Shown here one piece after another: positions 36,801 to 48,800 of a DNA stretch of 64,000 bases. The position numbers and the translations under genes were made by a program. This DNA comes from Siphonodentalium dalli (lineage: Eukaryota > Mollusca > Scaphopoda > Gadilida > Siphonodentaliidae), in assembly GCA_032622095.1 (NCBI GenBank), contig CP136067.1, positions 98,446,707-98,510,706 on the forward strand. The letters run 5' to 3'. The notes below the pieces were generated by a model, which did no database searches, was not told where the DNA came from, and worked only from the letters and a program-made list of their open reading frames with translations. How positions within the stretch are numbered: position 1 is the first letter of the stretch; each line of letters starts with the position of its first letter.

Positions 36801-39800
36801 CTGTGAGTATGAGATACATGCATGTTCATATAAAATAATACAATGCGAAATCGCCGGCATACAAAGGTCAAGATAGCTTTCTGTTCTAATTCCTGTTAAA
36901 AATAAAGAGGTTTTCCCTATGGCAATCTGGGAGTCTCACGGACAATACGTGAAACTTGAAAGCTCTGGTGTGACCACATGTGACACATTAAATGGATTTC
37001 TGAATTACATGCAAAGTAAACTTTTTTTCACAAAATTAGCAATATATCTGTTAGTGCTGTCAAAATCATTGAAGATATATAAAACATCTAATTCAGCAAT
37101 AACATCACAAAATTATTATGCCTTTATATCAGAAGATATTAGGAAATCTACCTGAATTTCTTGATTAGGTTGAAGACAAATCTATGACGGAATGTAACAG
37201 CTACAGACTCTGCCATGTAGAATGCTGCCTTGAGAGGTGATGAGCTTGAGCGGTAATATGCCAGGAGACGACAGATGTCACCATACAGAGGAGTCGGAGG
37301 GAAATGATGGAGCTGGTGAAACATCTCCTCTAACATACTCAGTACATCCATTGAGGATTCATCTGAGGAACCTGAGACATAACAAATATATCTTATTTTA
37401 TACCCCTCATAACAGGTTTCGGAAAATTATGCTTCAACATACAGTGGTGTTTCAATACATCCAAACATGCATCATCTGATAAAATTGAGATATCAAGAAT
37501 CTATTATATATTTTGGAACTTCTGTCGGTATGTGTGTATGTATGTGTGTTATAGACTCGAAAACTGCTCGACCGATCTGACTCAAATTTGGTATAGGCCT
37601 TCTTTGATCCCGGGAACAATATGGGTGGGTCCAATTTCACGTGCGACCGTGTCCTTGACCTCGCTCATATAGGCATGTTTCTGGACATCGACCGATCCGA
37701 CTAAAATTTGGTATGTAGGTCTACTTTGATCCCGGGAACAATATGGGCCGGTCCAATTTTATGTTTGACTGTGTAGTTGACCTTGACCCTGACTTCGCTC
37801 ATATAGGCATGTTTCTGGACCGATCGAACAATAGTTTGTCCAGACACTATCTAAAAGAAATCCCTAAATAGCCCGGATGAAGTCGGGCACATCAGCTACT
37901 ATTTTACATATACGGTGTCCGATGGAAACTTCTTCTGGTAAACCTGAGATTTGAACCTTCAGATAAGAACAGGGATTTATTAACATTAAGTTTCAGATGT
38001 TTCAGACCCCTTTAATCATTTTATACTGAATAAAAGGTCAGCTGATCACAGTGTCCCCCCAACAACGTGGCAAGTCGATGCCGCTTTGTTAAAGAAATTA
38101 AAAAAAATGTTGAAATTTTCTAAGTCGAAAAGGGTTAATAACTCCGTAAAAAAAATAACTTTTCCGTCATCTATATACATGTTGCACATCTTCAATATAT
38201 GGGCAACAATATTCTGAAGTTTCAAATCTCTGGGATGAAATCTGTAGGAGGAGATGATTACACCATTGCCAAATTTGCCAATGGCAAAAATAATTCATAT
38301 TTGGCAAAAAATATTTTCATTTTGCAAAAGTTTTGGCAAGTCACTTTTTAATTCCTCAATAAAGTTGAAAAATATCGGTCAATCAATACCATTCATTTTA
38401 GGAAACTATTATAATATAATTAAATAAGTGGTGTTTTAGATGGTTTCGAAAAAGTTAACACCTCCATTGAGATGCAGTTATTCTGGTAACATTATTAATG
38501 ATAGGTCGAGGGATTACCAGTATTTTATAGTGTGGTGGTGGTGTTTACATAGCTAATCCTCTTGTGATGTTCCCTTCTGATGAAGCAACTCTTCTACCAT
38601 TTTATTGTTTGGTGATTGGTTTATTGTTGTATGATAAACCACAATAGAGATGCGACTAATTATTAACTAACAGCCTTCCTACTGATATCAAACGTTCAAA
38701 CCGCGAGTGTCGAAACATCAAACTCAATCAAGATTGCAGAAAATGATACTGTCAGGGGTAACAGTTGGCAAATTATAATAGAATTTGGCTAAAAATATTT
38801 TTGTTTGGCAAATTATTTGACAAACCTAAATTTTGATCCAACGATGACCCTGTACATAGGGATGGTCCAGCCCTCAAAATAGGAAATTTTCTTCTACGAC
38901 AATAAATTGGCATCTACAGCACACCAACGGCATTGTTCCAGAAACAGGATGATAACATTCATAATTTATTAGCTACTAAATTTCTTCCCTAAGGTTTTAT
39001 GCAGAATATACCGCTCACCTGTGTCTTGTCTGATTGTTATCTCCTCAGATTTCTCCGGAATTCGCCTCGGTCGTCGGCTTTCCTTCTCTTGTAAATGCAC
39101 GAGTTTGCTCCCTTTAGAAGATCGCAGGATCTCTGTAGATTCAGCTTCTCCCTTGACGAGCTCCGTGACAGTAAGCTCTTTAATTGTACTCGCTTTATGT
39201 TCCTCTTTCTTTGTTGGTTTGCCTCGCCCTTCAAAATTAATTCATACAAAGGTATTTTATACATGTACATGGAAGTAATTCATTCATTTTATGATTTATT
39301 AGGGAATTAAGATAAAATATCTGTGTTCTCAGGCAATTAGATCTCAAATTTGAGATGTGGGAGGGAGGCTATTTATTCTAATTTTTTTCTCAAAATCTGG
39401 AAAACATACTCAAAATAAAAATTGGGTTCGTTGTTCAAATCCAATATTTCTAACAGAAACTATTGAACAAAAATTTCGATGAGGTTCTTTAACCCTTTAC
39501 CCAACAATCCGGCCAAAACCGGCCAAATAAAGCTTCAACAGCCTAAAATATCTTCGGTCTGTCTAAATAGAACCATACAAATATGGATATCATTGGAACC
39601 GGCTCATTGACCACATTGTGATAGTTACAGTTATGCCCTGTGCCAATGCATTCTCTTATATATGCGAGTCGACCATAGGTCGCCTCGCATATATAAGAGA
39701 ATGCATTGGCACAGGGCCCTTCTGTTGGGTAAAGGGTTAAAAGAAAACTTCAGTGATGAGGAAGTTGCCTGAGAACACAGAATTCTATTTGTTTGGTCTG

Positions 39801-42800
39801 GCATGGAGAGTAATTAGTTGATTGAACTGGTGATGTGAACTAATTCATGAGAGGCAAGGACGTTGTACGAACACAGGAGCGCATTAAGCTTGAGTGTTTT
39901 ACAAAATAGTCTCTGCCTCGATTGCATTATTTCACGTCACCAGTTCAAGTGATCATTCTCTTTTATTCCACTGTAAATATCTGATTTATCAGAAATGCAA
40001 ACAATACCGCAATTATTTAAGGAATAATCTCGGTTTCCTAATGTAATTACACAGTCTGTGATTCGGCATATGCCTTTAGACTGTGTAATTACATTAGGAA
40101 ACCGAGATTATTCCTTATAATTATGCCATCGATTGTTAAATATTGATTTTAAAGACATATTCGCCCTTAAAATACGATTGAAACAAGGAACTATATGTTC
40201 TCGAATAACAGACAAGACTTGAGCCGAAAACAACTCGCTGCATTCCCGTCCGAATAATATCGATCGATCTGCAGATCTGCAGATCGAGTGGGTTTTTCCC
40301 GAACGTATGTCAAGGACGAAACAAAACATTAATAAACTTTTGATCAAAATTAAACATTATTAGCAGAATTTTGGAAGAGGAAAATATACAGTTAGTCTCC
40401 ATGTCAACTGGGAATCATGAACATGCGATAATCAAAAAGTTTAGTGAGCATTTTCTTACAGGAATCCTCCTATCTATCGGCAGTGAGCCAAATACTTTTC
40501 AATTTTCGATTTTCCGCACAGTCATTTTGTGTCATTGTGATTTTACCGAGAAACAAGTTTTCAGAAGAATTAAATCATCATGGCATTTAAGGAATTCTAA
40601 GATGATTTATTTGTCAAAAACTAATATATTTGGTAAAATTTAAAGTTATTATTAAATTGCTTGTGTCCAGATAATGCAGACACGTAAACCTTTGAATTTT
40701 GATCTACACTATCGGCTTTGTAACACTTTTTAACATATCGGTACACTGAGACGAATAGAAGAAATATCCTGCGGTTTTCCCACAGGGACGTTACATTATT
40801 TGTAACACCAATTAACAACTGGTCTCTGTGGATCTCAGAAATCATGTGTATAGCGGTCGCGTTGTAAATATAGAAGGCCGATGACTTCTCTGATCGAGAG
40901 GTCACGGTCGTTACACGCTAGCTTTGTGTGATAACCGAAGTAAGCAACGTCGGGCGCGGTTATTCCATGGATGTGTGCCCGGCTTGGGATTCCGGGTGCT
41001 GCCAACTTTCGGTGCGACTCCCACACTTCTCTCTCACTCTCTCTCTCTCTCTCGTTCTGTTACACATGTAACGTAATGCTTCGTAACAATTTATCGCTAC
41101 ACTGAGACGAGTTGAAAAAATATACCGCAGTTTTCTCACAGGGACTTTATATCATTTGTAACACAGTCCTGTCTACGAGCGGTCACTGTGGATCTCTGAA
41201 ATCATAGAACGATTCGTAACACTTTGTAATATATCGCTGCATTGAGATGAGTTTTAATAATATGCTGCAGTTTTTTTGGGGGGGGGGGGGGGACTTAATA
41301 TAATTTGTAACATGTACCGGTAACGCCTCATAACACTTTGCAACATATCGCTACAATAAAAGGAGGTGAAGAAACATTGAATGCTGCATTTTTTTTTACG
41401 GGGACTTTGTAAGTTTCAGTTTGTACGTAGGGCCAGTCTCTGTGGAATCTCAGAAATCATGAAACGCTTTGTAACATATCGTTACACTGAGACGAAGGGA
41501 AAAAATATGTTGCAGTTTTCTCACGGGACTGGTACAATGTTTGGGGACATCTGTAAACAGTAATTAAAAATTTCATCCTATAATATAAATTCAAATTGAA
41601 GTGCCCAGAATATATAACCACTAAATTTAATAGTCTTACCACAGGAGCTTGGAACTTGATCAATAACTGCCTTAATTATGCTAATTAGCATTTTTTTTGG
41701 CCCAGCATTATGGCCAAAAAAATGGCAATTAGGCTAATTAATGCAATTATTAATCAAGTTCCACACTCCTGTGGTCTTACAAAATGACAAGTGGTGCCTG
41801 CTGGGAAAATGTAAATAAAATTATAAATGAAACGAAAACTAAAAAGTTGTGTATGTTTAGTCATGCATTTCGTAACGAAACGTCGCAAATACGACCAAAT
41901 TTACACTCTGTAAACAGCTTGGGAATGTTTATTATATTGGGGCATTGTCTTTATTTGGATAGTTATATATTATTCTTTTATTGGCTTTCATAGCGTTCGT
42001 GAAAAAAAATGTGTACTGCGAAGCGAGTGAGAATAAAATAGCGTCCTTCGTTACTATGCAACAGACTACAAATATCATTGCGCGCAAGTACTTTTGGGTC
42101 GTTTTTGTTGCACTGATAAAATCTCGACCTAATGTAATTATCCGATATAATTACATTAGGTTTGATAAACTCAACGGCAATTTACTATAGAAAATGAAGT
42201 GGGTGTAATTATACCCATGACGCATAAATTTTGATAGCAACTGTGAATACATAACCTGCAAGTTAAAGTTAATTATTCAATCATGAAATTAACATTTATA
42301 ATCACATGGGAAATCAATGTAAAGCACACATAGGAATGTAATAATATGAAAGTAATTCATTATTCATACCAACATTCATTGTAAGCCAGTGCATTCTCTT
42401 ATATATGCGAGGCTCCAATGGGATACTCGCATATATAAGAGAATGCACTGGTACAGAATCTTTAATGCTCCACAAATAATTTTAACAGTTTTGTTTACAT
42501 AATAATGGTTTCAACATGCGAATGTCATTATTGGAGAACTATCAATAATGAATGAAGAACAAAGCTTATCTATTTCTTCATGTCCTTCTTGATGATGATG
42601 GTTTTACAGACTCTTTGTTTGCACAGTCTATGTGCTCCAGTCTATGTGCTCCAGTCTATGTGCTCCAGTCTATGTGGGGCTCTCTATGGGTTACATTTAC
42701 CCACTTCGAGTTTGTTGGGTCACTTTAATTCAGTCATTAGGTTCAACAAGAAACTTTCATATCTACATCCCCTTGTCTGGATATTGTGTGTCTGACATTT

Positions 42801-45800
42801 GCAGAATGAAGTCCCCAGAGGGTCAATTTAGTGATGCTGCCCTGCACTGCGAGATAGTATCACCAACTTCACCCTCTGGTGACCTAATTCCGCTTAGGCC
42901 TCATCTTCTGGGAGGTATCTATGGTCTCAAATTAACATTGTTTTTAGTTTTCCCTTCTGTTCAGTTTCTATATCCTCTAATTTGCAGAAGATAAAATGCA
43001 TAATAGAGGTGAATAAAGGGTGAACAACACCAACTTCAACTGGGGAACTTCAATCTGATTTGGTGATACTAGTCTGCCAGCGGGATAGGGTCACTAAATT
43101 CACTCTCTGGGGAACTCATTCTGAAAATGTCGGACACACAGGGCTTAAAATCTTCAGAGAATCAGAATAATGATTCTAGTAAGATCAGCTGATTTGCTGT
43201 AGAAAAGCTGTGTTTCGATTCTCGCAAGATATTATGGATTGTAAGGCCTGAGCATACATGTACATGTATATGGCACTCAAAAGTGGACCATCATACAAAA
43301 CCTCAATTAATATTTTAAATAGCAGTTTAGCAGTAAATTTGAAAAAAAATCTGAAGAATGTTATTGTGTAGTAGCACAATACGGTACATTTTTATAGACA
43401 GGTCATTGCTGCTGACTACACAGGCCTTAAAATCCATAACAATTTACGAGAATCTAAAGATACAACGAGTCCAGGCAAGTCAGCTGCTTTTATGAGGATC
43501 AAACTATGAATCATGATTCTGAATCTCGTCAGATCTGAGACTATTTCAAGGCATATATACCTCTCCTTGCTGCTGGTTTGTCGTCTGCTACCTCCTCTTT
43601 AATGCTGACTGGTGATATTTCAACCTTAGCCTCGGGCGACTTCTTCCTCCGCGCACGGCAAACCTCAACCTCGTCATCTTCTAATAAAGCATGAATCGGC
43701 GTGAGGCACAATTGATGCTCAACAGGCGTTTCAAGATTAGTCAAAGCATAATTTTCATCATTATCATCCCATGCTACGGCACAAGAATCGTCTAACTCGA
43801 CAGGGATTGGTGTCGCACACAAATCGTCTAATTGGACACAGATAGGTGTAGCATAAGAATCGTATAACTTGACTCGGATTGGTGTAGCACATGAATCGTT
43901 TAATTCGACTCGGATTGGTGTTGAACATGAATCATCTAAATCCTCTGACTGGACATGGATAGGTGTAACACATGAATGATTCTCTCCCGGTGAATCATGA
44001 GTCCTGACGGCTTCTAATTCTTCCACCAATTTACGACCTCTAGCACTTTTTTTGGTAACAGCTATTTTTTTTTTACTCTCTGCCTTGGCTCTAGATTTAC
44101 ACGGCCTCTTAGCTGCCTTAATATCTTCAGTCACATGTGAATTCTTGAGTTTTGAATCTTCAGTCTCCTGTGAATTTGTTAGTTTGAAATCTTCAGTCAC
44201 CTGTGAATTTGTGAGTTTCGAATTGGTGAGTCTGGGGATCCTTGTTGGTTTTGTGAACACCGGAGTCATTGGATTGGGCGGGGTCCCAGGAATAAAATTG
44301 TCATCAGAGTCGGATATTTCTCCCCTATTTCCAACATCTTTTACACAATTTGAATTGGAATTTAAAATATCTGTTTGATTTTTTGGACTGATGCCAGATT
44401 TCGTCTCATTCACAGCTGGTAGCAATAAATTTAATTTATTCCGATTATTTGTCGTTTTCCTCTTCGTTTTGAGTTTCGTATCCTCCTCTGGACATTTTGA
44501 TCCCACGTCCGTTACTTTAGTCTTCTGCTTTCTCCCTACTTTATTTGGCTCCATCCGACTAACTCGGTTACCTCCCTTAGATTTCGTGCTTCTCTGAGTC
44601 ACTTTCCCAGAAGAAATTTTATTTATCTCAAAACCAATGTCGTCATCAACAGAATCCTGAGATATAAACAAACTGTTGAGGTTTTTAGCCAAATTGTCCA
44701 CAACCTCGGTGACCTCCGTGTCTTTTTTGTTGTTACTCACTTCCGTATTTTCTTCACTTTTCATAGCTTTCGCACCCTTTACGTTTCTTCTTCTGACATT
44801 AATCTGTTCCGGGGAGATTGTACACAAGTCCATTTTTTCACTGATTCCTTCTAACTGATCGCTATTGTCTTTCATCACGGATGAGTTTTCACACACGTCC
44901 CCATCCACATTCTTCAAACTTCTATTATTATTATCTGGGCCCTTAAGAATGCCGTCAGTTTGCAATCTATTTTTAGCCAGCTGAACTTTAATCAGATACC
45001 ATTGCAGAGTAGATTTGTAAAAGAGGACACTCTGACCACAGCTGACCTCATGCAGAATTTCCATAGCTTCATCTACCAGCTTGATTACAAGGTCAAGGTC
45101 ACCTTGCATCATCTTTATTTTTATCTTAAGGATAGCAAGTTCCATGAAGACAGAAAGATTATGCGTGTCCTTGACCTTGATGCGACCTTTAAGCTCAGCC
45201 TGGATGTCATTATCCAAGCTGTGTTTTAGTTTATTAACCACGCTGCTTAAAACACAAGAAGATTGAGAGTTGGAATCATATAAAGCTTTATCCAGATCAG
45301 TTGATAAATTATTAATTGTCTGACTTATTTTAGAGTCGTTTCCCTTTGTGAAATTCTCTCTGCATGAATCGATTCTGTATCTTAGATAATGGAACACAAG
45401 CTGTGAATCCCGGCCAGCATTGGATAAACTAGTTAGGATTTCTACATTCATAGTGTCGCTCTCCCATGTGTTTTCTTTCTTAAAACTATCCGCGTTATTT
45501 GGGTCAGTGTTGCCATCACCTGCATTCTCTTTCTTATAACTATCCACGCTATTTGGGTTTTCTTGCGCCTCTCTCACACTGAACACATTGCCGACGCTGA
45601 GCAGTTGTTGTCGGATCTTTTCACTATCAGCCGACAAAGCATAGATTTTATCCAACTCCAACAGAAACATCAGGGACCTGAAAATATTTTGAAGAAATGA
45701 TAAAATATTAAAATGATACTGGGATGATTGTATGGGAATCAAGGCTGGATATAGCATGTCTGACATTTGCAAAATGAGGTCCCCAGAGGGTGAATTTAGT

Positions 45801-48800
45801 GGCACGGCGAGCTAGCATCACCAAATTCATCCTCTGGGAACCTCATTCTGCTTAGGCATCAACTGCTATGGGAGACCTAGGATCAGATTGAATTTCCCCA
45901 GTTGAAGTTGGTGATGTTCACCAATTATTCACATCAGGCTATGGGAGAACTATGGGAGACCTAGGATCACATTGAAGTTACCCAGTTGAAGTTCAACCAT
46001 CTGTCACCTCGATTATGCATTTTATCTTCTGCAAATTAGGAGATATAGAAGGGAAAAAGTAACTAAAAACAATGTTAATTTGAGATGATGCCTAAGCAGA
46101 ATGAGCCCAGAGGATAAATTTGGTGATGCTAGCCCACTGTATGGGGTAGCATCAATAAATTCACCCTCTGGGGACAGATTGGCACCACACATAATCATTC
46201 TTATATAATAGGTCAAATAAATAAATATCTATGTTCTCAGGCGCCTCCCTCGTCACTGAAATTTATTTTAAAAAGCCTTGTCTCAATATTTTATGTTAGA
46301 AATATAAGATTTGAACAACGAAAATCAATTCTTTAATTGTTTCTGGAGTAAGTTTTCCAGATTTTGAGAAACAAAATTAAAATAACCACCCTCCCACATC
46401 ACAAAATTGAGATTTTATTGGTGGAGGACACAGATATTTTATTTTAATGGCTATAAGTCTTTCGCTGCCGATCGCGACTTAAGTCAAATTACCCATTGAG
46501 GATTAAATAGTTACAGTTGTGTGTAGATTGTAGTTAGTGTTTTCTGAAATAGTATAATCGATGAGGTTGGATTTTTCGACAATAATAGTTGTATGCTATA
46601 TTTTTCCAATGGGCACAGTGTCTACTATCAATACACTTGAAGATATAAACTTCTTTTTCCTTTGGAAATGTTCAGATAATAAGTTCAACAGGCCATTCCA
46701 ATGTATAATGTTATAGCTCTGATTGGAGAATCAATTTAGTAACGAAAGGGTTAAACCTTTCACGGCGGGAGCTGCGCTGGTGCAGCATTAAATATCCTGT
46801 GCCAGTGCATTCTCTTATATATGCAAGTCTCCCATAGGGATCCTCGCATATATAAGAGAATGCACTGGCCCACAAGGTCAAGGTAAATATTGTTAAGATA
46901 ATGTATTCTCTTATATGGCACAGGGTTTTCGCAAAATTTCAGGAAGCTCCAGTCAAGGAAGGATTAACAGGAATCCTTCTGCACTGTCTTGTATCTCTCC
47001 AGATGACCAATAGGCCATTCCAATGTATAATTTATAGCTGATTGGAGAGTCCATTTAGTAACGAAAGGGTAAAGCTAACCAGTTAACAAGTCCCATCTCC
47101 TTTGCAAACTTGTACCCTTCTCTCAGATAGCACTTCGCTTCCCTGTCTGCTCCGATGTAAGTCGATATCTGGCCAAAATGAAGGCATGAGTCAAGAAGCT
47201 CACGAAGTATCATCCACTTCTCACAAAAACGAACATCTGCAACGATAATTAAGACCATTTTGTAGTAACCAATAAATTATTTTATTATATTTTCATCAAC
47301 TTTTTACGTCGAAATATAAATTGTATTCCACTCTCAAGATGTTATCCTACTTTCAGTACTAAGTTGTGATGTCATATTTTTGCATCATTCGGTATCCTTG
47401 CATATTATTTTAACAGAAATGGCTGGTGATAATGTAGCTTTAAGAATGTGTTAGCCCTATCAGTGTGTTTCATTGTGGGCTAATAACTAATATAACTAGA
47501 GGTGTGACTGTCCCAATGGGACTAAGGATACCCCCCGTTTAAAAAAACCTATGATGTTTCACATGTCAGTAACATTTAGTTAAAAATAATAAAATAACAG
47601 TTCCCATTGCAGGTGCACAACCCTAACCCTAATCTTAAACCTATTGACCGAAAAATGTAGGAATAAAAGCTCGGACAAAATTATGCATGTTGCAAAAATG
47701 TTCTGTCGAAAAAGGGGAATAACTCCACAAAAAAAAGTCAGACAGACATCATAATCGCAGGTGCACAGGTTCCCATGGTACTAAATATCAGTGCCAAGAT
47801 TAAAAAACATTGACCTAAAAATGTAGGAATAAAAGCTCTGACAAAATTAGGCATGTTGCAAAAAAAATTCTAAGTCGAAAAAGGGGGATAACTCCACCAA
47901 AAAATGTCGGACAGACGTCATAATTGCAGGTGCACAGGTTCCCATAGTACTAAATATCTGTGCCAAGTTAAAAAAAAAATTGACCTAAAAATGTAGGAAT
48001 AAAAGCTCGGACAAAATTATACATGTTACGAAAATTTTCGCAGGTGCACAGGTTCCCATGGTGGTTGATGTCTGTGCCAAGTTTCATGGAAATTGATTAA
48101 AAAACGACTGAGAAAAACTCCGGACAAATTTGTGTCCACGGACGGACGACGGACGGACGGACGATGGACGGACGGATGGACAAGCTGACTCCGGTATACC
48201 CCCCCTAACTTCGTTGCGGGGGGTATAATAGACACAGCAGTTAACTGTTCTGAGTAGAGTATGGTTTTTCTCCTCTCGTGAGATGAGAGGATTACCTTCA
48301 CTCAGCTTAGTGCCTTGTAAAAATAATCCTCTGCATCTTATTCGGGACAAAACCATATGCTACTCAGAACAGTTAACTGTTGTCAATTTATTTCACAAAG
48401 AAACAAAAATACAACATGTATGTGCATTAGAGTTGCTCTGGTGATATTGTGGCGTAAGAAAGTGTGTGCTTGAGTAAAACCCACATATTTTTACCGAGGG
48501 ACACAGAATACTAACCTTTAACCTTTTCCTTGACTGTGAGATAATTGAGCAGACCCGTATGTAGCTTCACAGCCTCCTTAGCCAAGTCTACCGGATGCAA
48601 GCAGGGATGGTGACAGGAATAACTTGGACACATATAAAACTCCGACAGCAGACGTTTTGCAGTTCCCTCGAGCAGACAGTTTGTCTTGTCATTAATGGTT
48701 CTAGCCGTCGTGTAATCCACTATCTCGTGAAGTAAATCCATTCCAGCTTTCATCTGAATCAAACAATCAATCCACTTCATTCAATATAAATTCTGATTTT

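Noticed and set aside
45678-45805. Upstream ATG and frame extension of the 2.1-kb linker exon (MPLNSPSGDLILQMSD...)
   Set aside because: This part is MITE-1 sequence plus intron. A good acceptor (TATTTTCAG) and a phase matching exon 7 put the exon start at 45677.
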